From: Paraburkholderia podalyriae
GTDB taxonomy: Bacteria > Pseudomonadota > Gammaproteobacteria > Burkholderiales > Burkholderiaceae
Direction of reading: 5' to 3'
DNA: 64,000 nucleotides
Assembly (NCBI RefSeq): GCF_014397785.1
Contig: NZ_VZQQ01000016.1
Coordinates: forward strand, 1-64,000
Below, piece by piece: positions 1 to 8,078 of this stretch. The translations under genes were made by a program, and so were the position numbers. Under the pieces are notes generated by a model. It worked only from the letters and a program-made list of their open reading frames with translations, was not told where the DNA came from and did no database searches. Numbering within the stretch: position 1 is the stretch's first letter; each line of letters begins with the position of its first letter.

Positions 1-70
1 CGCCAGGCTTCGCCTGCCCTTGACGCTTGCTACGCGCTTTCCTGACAAGGGACCTCGTAAACTTGATGAC

Positions 71-182
71 GTCTCAGGAGGGATCTGTGCAAACCGGGCC
101 TTGACAATTACTTACCCTTCATAGAAGTCTCAGGAGGGATCTGTGCAAACCGGGCCTTGACAATTACTTACCCTTCATAGAA
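71..182. repeat. Perfect 56-bp tandem duplication
   Basis: Two identical 56-bp units lie head to tail at 71-126 and 127-182. Each unit runs from GTCTCAGGAGGGATC to CCCTTCATAGAA. Within each, a 31-bp block (97-127 and 153-183) reads GGCCTTGACAA...TCATAGAAG, and a diverged third copy of that block lies at 425-452, at the broken end of the spermidine synthase gene. No open frame of note spans the repeats. They look like the edge or scar of a mobile element, but I cannot name the family. Confidence 0.9.
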
Positions 183-314
183 GAAGTTGGTGAGACGTTG
201 CTGTCTTACGCGCGCGATAAGCGGCTTCAGGCTAACGACGTTGACCGGACTGTAGCCATGGTTGAAGTTGAGGGCGGTGGGAATCCGCCGGACTATGCCG
301 CGAAAATGCGACTT

Positions 315-354
315 GTATGGCGGCGAGCGCCATCACTCGCGCTTGCCGCCATAC
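315..354. repeat. Imperfect palindrome with 16-bp arms
   Basis: GTATGGCGGCGAGCGC (315-330) faces GCGCTTGCCGCCATAC (339-354) across an 8-base loop. Fifteen of sixteen positions pair, and the exception can be a G-U wobble in RNA. It lies just beyond the truncated end of the spermidine synthase gene and before the 56-bp repeats, so it may be part of an element end or a terminator-like structure. There is no T-run after it. Confidence 0.75.
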
Positions 355-363
355 GCCAGCATG

Positions 364-1176
364 TCACCACTTTGCAGCGAGGAGAAAGAGACTTGACCCA
401 TCCTTTGTAAGCCAGTTCGCAAATGGCCTTGACAACTTTCTGCTCATAGAAGCCATCATCCACAGCGAGCCGTAGAGCGGCACGAAGGTGCTCAGTGTGC
501 GCACCTGTGCGAACGCGGCGCACAGATCGTCGAGCAGCGCGGCGATGCGCGGCGCGTGGTAGTACGGCGAGCCGAGATGCAGCGATAGCAGCGCGTCGGC
601 GCGCAGCACGCGCTTTAACTGCGCGTAGAAGGCCGGTGTGTACAGGCCGGCCGCGGGCGAGTCGGGTGGCGTCAGGTCGAATACGACGAGGTCGAACTGC
701 ACGGCCGGCACACGCATCGCACCGTGCGTCGCGCCGGCCGCCGCCGCGACATAATCCGCCGCATCGCCGATCACGAGCTCGACGCGTGGATCGTCGAACG
801 CGCCGCCATGCACGTGTGGCAAATGTTCGCGTGTGAGCCGCACGACCTCGGCATCGAGTTCCGCGACGACGATCCGTTCGATGCCCGGATGCCTGAGCAG
901 TTGCCTCGCGGCCCCGCCATCGCCACCGCCGAGCACCAGCGCCGCGCGCGCTGCCGGATGCGCGAGCGCGGCCGGATGCACCATGCATTCGTGATAGATG
1001 AACTCGTCGCCGGCGGACGTCATCGGCCGGCCGTCGAGCGTGAACAGGGCGCCAAGTTGCGGCGTGTCCCAGATCTCGATCGTCTGATGACGCGACTCGA
1101 CACGCTCGACGAGGCGCGCGTGAGGAAAGCCGTAGACGGCGTCGGGACAAGGCTGGAACAACAGGGGGGCGTTCAC
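364..1176 (-). CDS. speE: Spermidine synthase-like protein, apparently truncated at the C-terminus
   Basis: This is a Rossmann-fold aminopropyltransferase-type protein. It has the polyamine synthase core: YHE near residues 61-63, the nucleotide-binding GGGDGG at 83-88, a VAELDAEVV segment for decarboxylated S-adenosylmethionine, and an IGDAADY segment. It is read through residue ~242 (FVPLYGSLWMMA). The last ~28 residues look unrelated to the family and are encoded by DNA matching the flanking repeat block (425-452). I infer that the usual C-terminal strand and helix were replaced by a junction with a mobile-element scar, so activity is uncertain. It is divergent from tktA. A catabolic or export-linked role cannot be excluded; the family call is firmer than the substrate. 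Confidence 0.75.
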   Translation of the reverse strand: MNAPLLFQPCPDAVYGFPHARLVERVESRHQTIEIWDTPQLGALFTLDGRPMTSAGDEFIYHECMVHPAALAHPAARAALVLGGGDGGAARQLLRHPGIERIVVAELDAEVVRLTREHLPHVHGGAFDDPRVELVIGDAADYVAAAAGATHGAMRVPAVQFDLVVFDLTPPDSPAAGLYTPAFYAQLKRVLRADALLSLHLGSPYYHAPRIAALLDDLCAAFAQVRTLSTFVPLYGSLWMMASMSRKLSRPFANWLTKDGSSLFLLAAKW

Positions 1177-1446
1177 GGCGGACGGGCTCGATCGGCAGCG
1201 TGGCGGAAACAGCTGCTCGAATTGTAAATGCCGTCGCGTGGTGGTGTGCGTTGAACCACGCGGCCAGTCGGCTTTGGGGCCGGCTAGGGGTTGACCTTCT
1301 GCTAGAATGTAACGCTTTCAGCCTTGTCCGCTTGCTCTGCCCGTTTCGCGTCTCCTGGCGCCGCATCGTGCGCCGTAGCGAACTGACCGCCGAGCTTCCG
1401 GGCCACAAGCGCGCCACCGCTTTCTGACTCTGTCTCCGGACTCGAC

Positions 1447-3468
1447 ATGACGACCCCGTCTCCCGCACCCACCTCCCTGATGGCTAACGCGATCCGCGCG
1501 TTGTCCATGGACGCCGTTCAAAAGGCGAACTCCGGCCACCCCGGCATGCCGATGGGCATGGCCGAAATCGGCGTCGCCCTGTGGTCGCGCCATCTGCGCC
1601 ATAACCCGAAGAACCCGCAATGGGCCGATCGCGACCGCTTCGTGCTGTCGAACGGTCACGGCTCGATGCTGCTGTACTCGCTGCTGCATCTGACCGGCTA
1701 CGATCTGCCGATGGAGGAGTTGAAGAACTTCCGCCAGCTCCATTCGAAGACACCGGGTCATCCGGAATACGGCATCACGCCGGGCGTCGAGACGACCACC
1801 GGCCCGCTCGGCCAGGGTCTCGCGAACGCGGTCGGCATGGCGCTCGCCGAGTCGCTGCTCGCCACCGAATTCAACAAGCCCGACGCGAAGATCGTCGATC
1901 ACCACACGTACGTGTTCGTCGGCGACGGCTGCCTGATGGAAGGCATCTCGCACGAAGCGTGCTCGCTCGCGGGCGTGCTGAAGCTGAACAAGCTGATCGC
2001 GTTCTACGACGACAACGGCATCTCGATCGACGGCGAAGTGGTGCACTGGTTCCACGACGACACGCCGAAGCGCTTCGAAGCGTACGGCTGGCACGTGATC
2101 CCGAACGTGGTTGGCCACGACGTCGACGCGGTCGACGCGGCGATCAAACAGGCGAAGCAGTCGGACAAGCCGACGCTGATCTGCTGCAAGACCGTGATCG
2201 GTGAAGGCGCGCCGACCAAGGCGGGCTCGCACGATTCGCACGGCGCGCCGCTTGGCGACAAGGAAATCGCGGCGACGCGCGAAGCGATCGGCTGGAACTG
2301 GGAGCCGTTCGTGATTCCGCAGGAAGTCTACGCGGCATGGGACGCGAAAGAAGCGGGTGCGCGCTTCGAAGCGGACTGGGACGAGGCGTTCGTGGCCTAC
2401 GCGGCGAAGTATCCGCAGGAAGCGGCCGAATTCAAGCGCCGCAGCGCGAAGCAGCTGCCGGCGGACTGGAAGGACAAAGCTCACGCGATCATCGCTGGCG
2501 CGAACGAACGCGCGGAAACGGTCGCCACGCGGAAGGCATCGCAGCAGGCCATCGAAGGCCTGTCGGCCGTGCTGCCCGAACTGCTCGGCGGCTCTGCCGA
2601 CCTGACCGGCTCGAACCTGACCAACTGGAAGGCCGCGAAGCCCGTGCGCGTGAACGCCGAAGGCCGTGCCGCCGGTAACTACGTGAACTACGGCGTGCGT
2701 GAATTCGGCATGAGCGCCGCGATCAACGGCCTCGCGCTGCATGGCGGCTTCAAGGCATTCGGCGGCACGTTCCTGACGTTCTCCGACTACAGCCGCAACG
2801 CGCTGCGCGTTGCCGCGCTGATGAAGTCGCCGTCGATCTTCGTATTCACGCACGACTCGATCGGTCTCGGCGAAGACGGCCCGACCCACCAGTCGATCGA
2901 ACACGTCGCGAGCCTGCGCCTGATCCCGAATCTGCAAACGTGGCGCCCGGCCGACACGGTCGAAACCGCGGTGGCCTGGACCCATGCGATCGAGCATGAA
3001 GGTCCGTCGTGCCTGATCTTCAGCCGCCAGAACCTGGCGTTCAACGAACGCACCGACGCGCAGATCGCTAATATCGACAAGGGCGGTTACGTGCTGCGCG
3101 ATTGGGATGAAGAGATCGTCGCGCGTAAGATCATCCTGATCGCGACGGGCTCCGAAGTCGAACTCGCGATGAAGGCCGTCGAGCCGCTCGCGCGCGAAGG
3201 CATCGCGGCACGCGTCGTGTCGATTCCGTCGACGACCGTGTTCGACAGGCAGGACGCCGACTACCGCGAGCGTGTGCTGCCGCACGGTGTGCGCCGCGTC
3301 GCGATCGAAGCGGGCGTGTCGGATTTCTGGCGCAAGTACGTGGGTCTGGAAGGCGGCGTGGTCGGCATCGATACGTTCGGCGAATCGGCCCCGGCAGGTG
3401 TGCTGTTCAAGCATTTCGGTTTCACCGTCGAGCACGTCGTGGCGACGGTCAAGGCCGCGCTCGGCTGA
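1447..3468 (+). CDS. tktA: Transketolase
   Basis: Thiamine diphosphate-dependent transketolase of the pentose phosphate and Calvin pathways, 673 residues and full length. It moves two-carbon ketol units between sugar phosphates. Visible marks are HSKTPGHPE near residue 99, the ThDP/Mg motif starting GDGCLMEG at ~159 and ending at DDN ~188, and GLGEDGPTHQ near 474 in the pyrimidine-binding domain. The family's three-domain order (PP, Pyr, C-terminal) is intact. The start ATG at 1447 follows a CTCCGGACTCGAC leader with no strong Shine-Dalgarno. gap follows 110 bases downstream on the same strand, a pairing of central-carbon genes that suggests co-transcription. Confidence 0.97.
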   Translation: MTTPSPAPTSLMANAIRALSMDAVQKANSGHPGMPMGMAEIGVALWSRHLRHNPKNPQWADRDRFVLSNGHGSMLLYSLLHLTGYDLPMEELKNFRQLHSKTPGHPEYGITPGVETTTGPLGQGLANAVGMALAESLLATEFNKPDAKIVDHHTYVFVGDGCLMEGISHEACSLAGVLKLNKLIAFYDDNGISIDGEVVHWFHDDTPKRFEAYGWHVIPNVVGHDVDAVDAAIKQAKQSDKPTLICCKTVIGEGAPTKAGSHDSHGAPLGDKEIAATREAIGWNWEPFVIPQEVYAAWDAKEAGARFEADWDEAFVAYAAKYPQEAAEFKRRSAKQLPADWKDKAHAIIAGANERAETVATRKASQQAIEGLSAVLPELLGGSADLTGSNLTNWKAAKPVRVNAEGRAAGNYVNYGVREFGMSAAINGLALHGGFKAFGGTFLTFSDYSRNALRVAALMKSPSIFVFTHDSIGLGEDGPTHQSIEHVASLRLIPNLQTWRPADTVETAVAWTHAIEHEGPSCLIFSRQNLAFNERTDAQIANIDKGGYVLRDWDEEIVARKIILIATGSEVELAMKAVEPLAREGIAARVVSIPSTTVFDRQDADYRERVLPHGVRRVAIEAGVSDFWRKYVGLEGGVVGIDTFGESAPAGVLFKHFGFTVEHVVATVKAALG

Positions 3469-3578
3469 TGGTTGCGTCGCGTTGCCGTCGCGCCCCTCGT
3501 GGCTGCGCGGCAGCGCACCGAACCGGATGTCGGACCAGCGGAACATGAACGGATTTTTTAGCCATCAGGAGATAAATC

Positions 3579-4589
3579 ATGACGATTCGCGTCGCAATCA
3601 ACGGCTACGGCCGGATCGGCCGCAACACCCTGCGCGCCTTCTATGAAAACGGCAAGAAGCACGATATCGAAATCGTCGCCGTCAACGATCTGGGCGATGC
3701 TAAGACCAACGCCCACCTGACGCAGTACGACACCGCGCACGGCAAGTTCCCGGGCGACGTGTCGGTGGACGGCGACTACCTCGTCGTGAACGGCGACAAG
3801 ATCCGCGTTCTGGCGATCCGCAACCCGGCCGAACTGCCGTGGGGCGAACTCGGTGTCGACGTCGTGATGGAGTGCACGGGCTTTTTCACGACAAAGGAAA
3901 AGGCGAGCGCGCACATCAAGGGCGGCGCGAAGAAGGTCATCATCTCGGCGCCGGGCGGCAAGGACGTCGACGCGACCGTCGTCTACGGCGTGAACCACAA
4001 CGTGCTGAAGGCTTCGGACACCGTCATCTCGAACGCATCGTGCACGACCAACTGCCTCGCACCGCTGGTCAAGCCGCTGAACGACAAGATCGGTCTCGTG
4101 AACGGCCTGATGACGACGATCCACGCGTACACGAACGACCAGGTTCTGACCGACGTGTACCACGAAGACCTGCGCCGCGCGCGTTCGGCTACGCATAGCC
4201 AGATCCCGACCAAGACCGGTGCGGCATCGGCGGTCGGCCTCGTGCTGCCCGAGCTGAACGGCAAGCTCGACGGCTACGCAATCCGCGTCCCGACGATCAA
4301 CGTGTCGGTCGTCGACCTGTCCTTCATCGCCGCGCGCGATACGACGGTCGATGAAGTCAACGCGATCATGAAGGAAGCGTCGGAAGGCGCGCTGAAGGGT
4401 ATCCTCGGCTACAACGACGCACCGCTCGTGTCGATCGACTTCAACCACAACCCGGCTTCGTCGACGTTCGACGCGACGCTGACGAAGGTGTCGGGCCGTC
4501 TCGTGAAGGTGTCGAGCTGGTACGACAACGAGTGGGGCTTTTCGAACCGCATGCTGGACACGGCTGTCGCGCTCGCGAACGCGAAGTAA
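3579..4589 (+). CDS. gap: Glyceraldehyde-3-phosphate dehydrogenase
   Basis: Phosphorylating NAD-dependent GAPDH of glycolysis and gluconeogenesis, 336 residues, the usual length. The Rossmann start INGYGRIGR lies at residues 7-15. The catalytic cysteine sits in SNASCTTNCLAP at ~155, and the late WYDNEWG motif is present. The start follows a clear AGGAGA ribosome site. It lies behind tktA and ends at a strong hairpin terminator shared with the convergent GntR-type regulator. I saw no HexR-type operator upstream, although gap genes belong to HexR regulons in some pseudomonads. Confidence 0.97.
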   Translation: MTIRVAINGYGRIGRNTLRAFYENGKKHDIEIVAVNDLGDAKTNAHLTQYDTAHGKFPGDVSVDGDYLVVNGDKIRVLAIRNPAELPWGELGVDVVMECTGFFTTKEKASAHIKGGAKKVIISAPGGKDVDATVVYGVNHNVLKASDTVISNASCTTNCLAPLVKPLNDKIGLVNGLMTTIHAYTNDQVLTDVYHEDLRRARSATHSQIPTKTGAASAVGLVLPELNGKLDGYAIRVPTINVSVVDLSFIAARDTTVDEVNAIMKEASEGALKGILGYNDAPLVSIDFNHNPASSTFDATLTKVSGRLVKVSSWYDNEWGFSNRMLDTAVALANAK

Positions 4590-4611
4590 GTTTCGGGTTT
4601 CACGCTACATG

Positions 4612-4640
4612 AAAAGCCGCTCCTCGGAGCGGCTTTTTTT
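4612..4640. terminator. Intrinsic terminator between gap and the GntR-type gene
   Basis: AAAAGCCGCTCC (4612-4623) pairs with GGAGCGGCTTTT (4626-4637) and is followed by a T-run to 4640. The A-run on the other side lets it work both ways between convergent genes. The core is the same as in the terminators at 25205-25235 and 32702-32731. Confidence 0.9.
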
Positions 4641-4658
4641 GTCTGCGGTTTTTACCGC

Positions 4659-5345
4659 CTACGGCGTCGGGAAATAGACGCCGGCGCGCTGTGCGGCGTT
4701 CGCGATGTGCGTCTCGATTGCCTTGCCTGCGGCGAGCGAATCGCGGGCCTTCAACGCGTCGAGAATCGCGCGATGCTCGGTGTACGTGGACAGCACCCGC
4801 TCGCGCCGGTAGAACGGCATGCGCTGGCTTTCCTGCATGATCTCGGCGCTGCTGCGCAGGATCGACTCGATCGCCGCATTGCCGGCGATGCTGACGATGC
4901 GCATATGGAACGCGTAATCGAACCGCGCCGCTTCGTCGAGTTCCTCGCAGGCGAGCGCGCTTTGCATCGCGGTGATGTTCTCCTCGAGCCACGCGAGGTC
5001 ATCGTTGCTGACCGCGAGCGCCGCCATGCGCGCGACGAAGCCTTCGAGCGCATAGCGCATCTGATAGGTGTCGGGCAGCGACGACTGTTCGGCGAAGCGC
5101 CACGCCTGCGCGTTTTTCGCCTGCGCGCTTTCCACGTACACGCCCTTGCCGGGGCGGATCACGAGCAGGCCGAGCGCCTCGAGCGTGGACAGCGCCTCAC
5201 GCAGCGACGCGCGGCTGATCGACAGTTCATCGGACAGCTGGCGCTGCGCCGGCAGCAGGCTGCCCACCGGATAGACGCCCGCTTCGATGCGTTCACGGAT
5301 GGTCGCGATGGCCGCGTCGGTGACGGTGTGCGGGACGTTTTTCAT
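4659..5345 (-). CDS. GntR/FadR-family transcriptional regulator, probably of ureide use
   Basis: A 228-residue regulator with an N-terminal winged helix-turn-helix (residues ~10-75, including LSDELSISRASLREALSTLE and IRPGKGVYV) and a C-terminal all-helical FCD ligand domain (~90-220). The FCD metal/ligand pattern is visible as a D in ARFDYAFHM and H residues in YTEHRAIL and ETHIANA. It is divergent from dctA and the allantoicase genes. A GGTCTGACC palindrome lies 20 bases before its start, next to a -10-like TAGAAT on its own strand, so autorepression is likely. Related operators precede dctA and alc. The ligand (allantoin, allantoate or a C4 acid) is inferred from context only. Confidence 0.85.
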   Translation of the reverse strand: MKNVPHTVTDAAIATIRERIEAGVYPVGSLLPAQRQLSDELSISRASLREALSTLEALGLLVIRPGKGVYVESAQAKNAQAWRFAEQSSLPDTYQMRYALEGFVARMAALAVSNDDLAWLEENITAMQSALACEELDEAARFDYAFHMRIVSIAGNAAIESILRSSAEIMQESQRMPFYRRERVLSTYTEHRAILDALKARDSLAAGKAIETHIANAAQRAGVYFPTP

Positions 5346-5364
5346 GACGGCTCACTCGTAGCGT

Positions 5365-5373
5365 GGTCTGACC
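5365..5373. promoter_or_regulatory. Operator-like palindrome before the GntR-type gene
   Basis: GGTCTGACC, inside TGGTCTGACCGCA (5364-5376), is a 4+1+4 palindrome matching the core of the dctA-proximal site. On the minus strand it lies just after a TAGAAT hexamer (5377-5382), where a bound repressor would block the regulator's own transcription. Confidence 0.6.
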
Positions 5374-5481
5374 GCAATTCTAATACGTGCTCGTCGAAGA
5401 CGTGCCGCACGGCGCCCGACTCCCGAATCCGACCCGAAATCGCGGAGAAAAAACAACGGGTAAACACTGTTCGACGAGTTC

Positions 5482-5510
5482 TTGACGGGAGTATATCGGC
5501 TTCCTACTAT
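5482..5510 (+). promoter_or_regulatory. Sigma-70-type promoter of the dctA-alc-allA cluster
   Basis: A perfect-spacing pair: -35 TTGACG (5482-5487), 17 bases, -10 TACTAT (5505-5510). Transcription would begin near 5517, directly before the palindrome at 5525-5537, fitting repression by road-block or competition. Confidence 0.65.
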
Positions 5511-5524
5511 TCGCCATAACAGTG

Positions 5525-5537
5525 CTGGTCGGACCAG
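5525..5537. promoter_or_regulatory. Operator palindrome CTGGTC-G-GACCAG upstream of dctA
   Basis: A perfect 6+1+6 inverted repeat, of the short odd-spaced kind used by FadR-subfamily GntR regulators. It lies about +8 to +20 relative to the predicted dctA start site and ~43 bases before the dctA start codon. Its core recurs at 5365-5373 and, less perfectly, at 6925-6942. Confidence 0.7.
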
Positions 5538-5579
5538 TCTGAACAGAGTCACCGAGACAACCATCCGCAGGAGGAAGCC

Positions 5580-6908
5580 GTGTTGAAATTCTTCAATTCG
5601 CTATTTGGCCGGGTCGTGATAGCGCTCGTCGTGGGCATCGTGCTCGGTGCCGTGTTTCCGCATTTCGCGCAGTCGCTGCGGCCGCTTGGCGACGGCTTTC
5701 TGAAACTGATCAAGATGGTGATCGGGCCGATCGTGTTCTGCGTGGTGGTGAGCGGCATGGCGCACGCGGGCGATCTGCGCAAGGTCGGCCGCGTCGGCCT
5801 GAAGGCGGTGGTCTACTTCGAGGCGATGACGACGATCGCGCTCCTGATCGGCGCGCTGCTCGCTTACGCGACGCGTCCGGGCGCCGGCATGAACGTGAAT
5901 CTGAATTCGCTCGATGCGGCGTCGCTCGCGACCTACACCGAGCACGCGAAAAGCCTGAAAGACACTGCGGGCTTCCTGCTGAAGATCATCCCCGAGACGG
6001 CGATCAATGCGTTCGCGACCGGCGACATCCTGCAGATCCTCGTGTTCTCGGTGCTGTTCGGCTCGGCGCTGTCGCTGCTCGGCAAGCGCGCGCAGCGCGT
6101 GAGCGGGCTGATCGATGAACTGGCGCAGGTGTTCTTCCGCGTGATGGGCTTCATCATCAAGCTCGCGCCGCTCGGCGTGCTCGGCGCGATCGCGTTCACG
6201 ACCGGGACCTACGGCGTCGAGTCATTGAAACAGCTCGGCATGCTCGTGCTGGTGTTCTACGCAAGCTGCGCGGTGTTCGTCGTGGTCGTGCTCGGCGCGG
6301 TGATGCGGCTCGCCGGCTTCAGCATCTTCAAGCTGATCGGCTATCTGCGCGAGGAACTGTCGATCGTGCTCGGCACCGCGTCGTCCGACGCCGTGCTGCC
6401 GCAGATCATGCGCAAGCTCGAATGGATGGGCGTCAAGGATTCGACGGTCGGCCTCGTGATTCCGACCGGCTACTCGTTCAACCTCGACGGTTTCTCGATC
6501 TACCTGACGCTCGCGGTCCTCTTCATCGCGCAGGCGACCAACACGCCGCTGTCGATCCATGACCTGATCGTCGTCGTGCTGGTGTCGCTGGTGACGTCGA
6601 AGGGTGCGCACGGCATTCCGGGCTCGGCGATCGTGATTCTCGCGGCGACGCTCTCCGCTATTCCCGCGATCCCGGTGCTCGGTCTCGTGCTGATCCTGCC
6701 GGTCGACTGGTTCGTCGGCATCGCGCGTGCGCTGACCAACCTGATCGGCAACTGCGTCGCCACCGTGGTGGTCGCCGTGTGGGAAAACGATCTCGACAAG
6801 GCGCGCGCGCATCGCGTGCTGAATCGCGACGCGGCGCTGCGCTACGTGCCCGCCGTCGACGACACGCCCGTCGAGCCGGCTGCGGCCGAACACGCGCCCG
6901 CAGTCTGA
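5580..6908 (+). CDS. dctA: DctA-like C4-dicarboxylate (DAACS/SDF) cation symporter
   Basis: Inner-membrane secondary carrier of the dicarboxylate/amino acid:cation symporter family, 442 residues. It has a hydrophobic N-terminus (GRVVIALVVGIVLGAVFPHF), the re-entrant loop serine motif as SSDAVLPQIMRKLE, the GYSFNLDG transport-domain motif and the late SKGAHGIPGSA hairpin. These match DctA more than glutamate carriers. The start is GTG at 5580, placed by an AGGAGG at 5569-5574. Its place at the head of an allantoicase/ureidoglycolate lyase cluster, under the same operator as the GntR-type gene, suggests it takes up a C4 acid or a ureide such as allantoate; that substrate is inference. Confidence 0.9.
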   Translation: MLKFFNSLFGRVVIALVVGIVLGAVFPHFAQSLRPLGDGFLKLIKMVIGPIVFCVVVSGMAHAGDLRKVGRVGLKAVVYFEAMTTIALLIGALLAYATRPGAGMNVNLNSLDAASLATYTEHAKSLKDTAGFLLKIIPETAINAFATGDILQILVFSVLFGSALSLLGKRAQRVSGLIDELAQVFFRVMGFIIKLAPLGVLGAIAFTTGTYGVESLKQLGMLVLVFYASCAVFVVVVLGAVMRLAGFSIFKLIGYLREELSIVLGTASSDAVLPQIMRKLEWMGVKDSTVGLVIPTGYSFNLDGFSIYLTLAVLFIAQATNTPLSIHDLIVVVLVSLVTSKGAHGIPGSAIVILAATLSAIPAIPVLGLVLILPVDWFVGIARALTNLIGNCVATVVVAVWENDLDKARAHRVLNRDAALRYVPAVDDTPVEPAAAEHAPAV

Positions 6909-6924
6909 TCGCGGTGCGCCGGTT

Positions 6925-6942
6925 CTGGTCTGACTGGACCAA
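6925..6942. promoter_or_regulatory. Third operator-like site, between dctA and alc
   Basis: CTGGTCTGACTGGACCAA keeps CTGGTC-N-GAC of the dctA operator (10 of 12 arm positions) and carries a second GACCA. Arms CCGGTT (6919-6924) and AACCGG (6941-6946) frame it. This hints at an internal promoter or an extra repressor contact ahead of alc. Confidence 0.5.
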
Positions 6943-7040
6943 CCGGCATCGTTTCAGACAGCTCTCGAGCTCTTTTCCCAAGCCGACGGATGCCGTGGCG
7001 CCATCGGCTGTTTCTGACCTCTTCGACACTGACCGACATC

Positions 7041-8051
7041 ATGGCCAATCCGATCCTCGACCCGAACGCTCCCGCCTTCACACGCCGCTACATGAACCTC
7101 GCCGATCCGCGCCTCGGCGCGAAAGCGCTGTTCGCCAGCGACGAATTCTTCGCGCCGAAAGAGCGCATGCTCGAGCCGCAGCCGGCGGTGTTCATCCCCG
7201 GCAAATACGACGACCACGGCAAGTGGATGGACGGCTGGGAAACGCGTCGCAAGCGCACGACCGGCCACGACTATTGCGTGATCCGCCTCGCGCGGCCGGG
7301 CGTCGTGCATGGCGTCGATCTCGATACGAACCACTTCACCGGCAATTTCCCGCCGGCCGCGTCGATCGACGCCTGCCATAGCGACGCCGATGTGCCGCCC
7401 GATCACGCCGACTGGCAGCCGCTGGTGCCGGCCACGACGCTACAGGGCAACCAGCATCATTACGTCGAGGTGAAAGACGCGCGCCCAGTCACCCATCTGC
7501 GCGTGAATCTTTATCCGGACGGCGGGCTCGCGCGATTGCGCGTGTACGGCCAGCCGCAGTGCGATTGGGGCCGCGTCGAGCGCGGCACGTTGCTCGATCT
7601 CGCCGCGATCGAAAACGGCGCGTACCTCGTCGCCGCGAACAACCAGCATTTCGGTCCGGCCTCGCAGATGCTGATGCCGGGGCGTGGCGTGAACATGGGC
7701 GACGGCTGGGAAACGCGGCGGCGTCGCGAGCCGGGCAACGACTGGGCGATCGTCGCGCTGGCGCGGCCCGGCGTGATCCGCAAGATCGAAGTGGACACCG
7801 CGCACTTCAAGGGCAACTTCCCGGACCGCTGTTCGCTGCAGGCGGCATCGGTGACCGGTGGCACCGACGATTCCCTCGTCACGCAGGCGATGTTCTGGCC
7901 GGTGCTGCTCGGCGAACAGAAGCTGCAGATGGACCACGTGCACACGTTCACGGACGATATCGGCTCGCTCGGGCCGGTCACGCACGTGCGCTTCAACATC
8001 TTCCCGGACGGCGGCGTGTCGCGCCTGCGTCTGTTGGGCGAGATCGTTTAA
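7041..8051 (+). CDS. alc: Allantoicase
   Basis: Allantoate amidinohydrolase, which splits allantoate into ureidoglycolate and urea in purine breakdown. The protein is 336 residues and built of two homologous halves. Each carries a GWETRR(K/R)R motif, an ARPGV segment and an (N/A)HF(T/K)GNFP motif, as expected for the duplicated allantoicase jelly-roll. I chose the ATG at 7041 (MANPILDPNAPAF) rather than an ATG 51 bases earlier, because the extra residues look unlike protein. It lies between dctA and allA on one strand, with the next gene only 27 bases away. Regulation is probably by the neighbouring GntR-type repressor. Confidence 0.93.
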   Translation: MANPILDPNAPAFTRRYMNLADPRLGAKALFASDEFFAPKERMLEPQPAVFIPGKYDDHGKWMDGWETRRKRTTGHDYCVIRLARPGVVHGVDLDTNHFTGNFPPAASIDACHSDADVPPDHADWQPLVPATTLQGNQHHYVEVKDARPVTHLRVNLYPDGGLARLRVYGQPQCDWGRVERGTLLDLAAIENGAYLVAANNQHFGPASQMLMPGRGVNMGDGWETRRRREPGNDWAIVALARPGVIRKIEVDTAHFKGNFPDRCSLQAASVTGGTDDSLVTQAMFWPVLLGEQKLQMDHVHTFTDDIGSLGPVTHVRFNIFPDGGVSRLRLLGEIV

Positions 8052-8078
8052 CGCATGCAACGTAATGGAGCGGCACGC

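Noticed and set aside
198..410. 70-codon frame in the left-edge scar
   Set aside because: No ribosome site or motif; it covers the palindrome at 315-354 and part of the repeat block.
1296..1307. TTGACC and TAGAAT as a tktA promoter pair
   Set aside because: The hexamers are only six bases apart, too close for sigma-70; TAGAAT alone may be a -10.
1318..3546. 742-codon open frame antisense to transketolase
   Set aside because: Arg/Asp/His-rich shadow of the GC-biased tktA codons; no domain or start signal.
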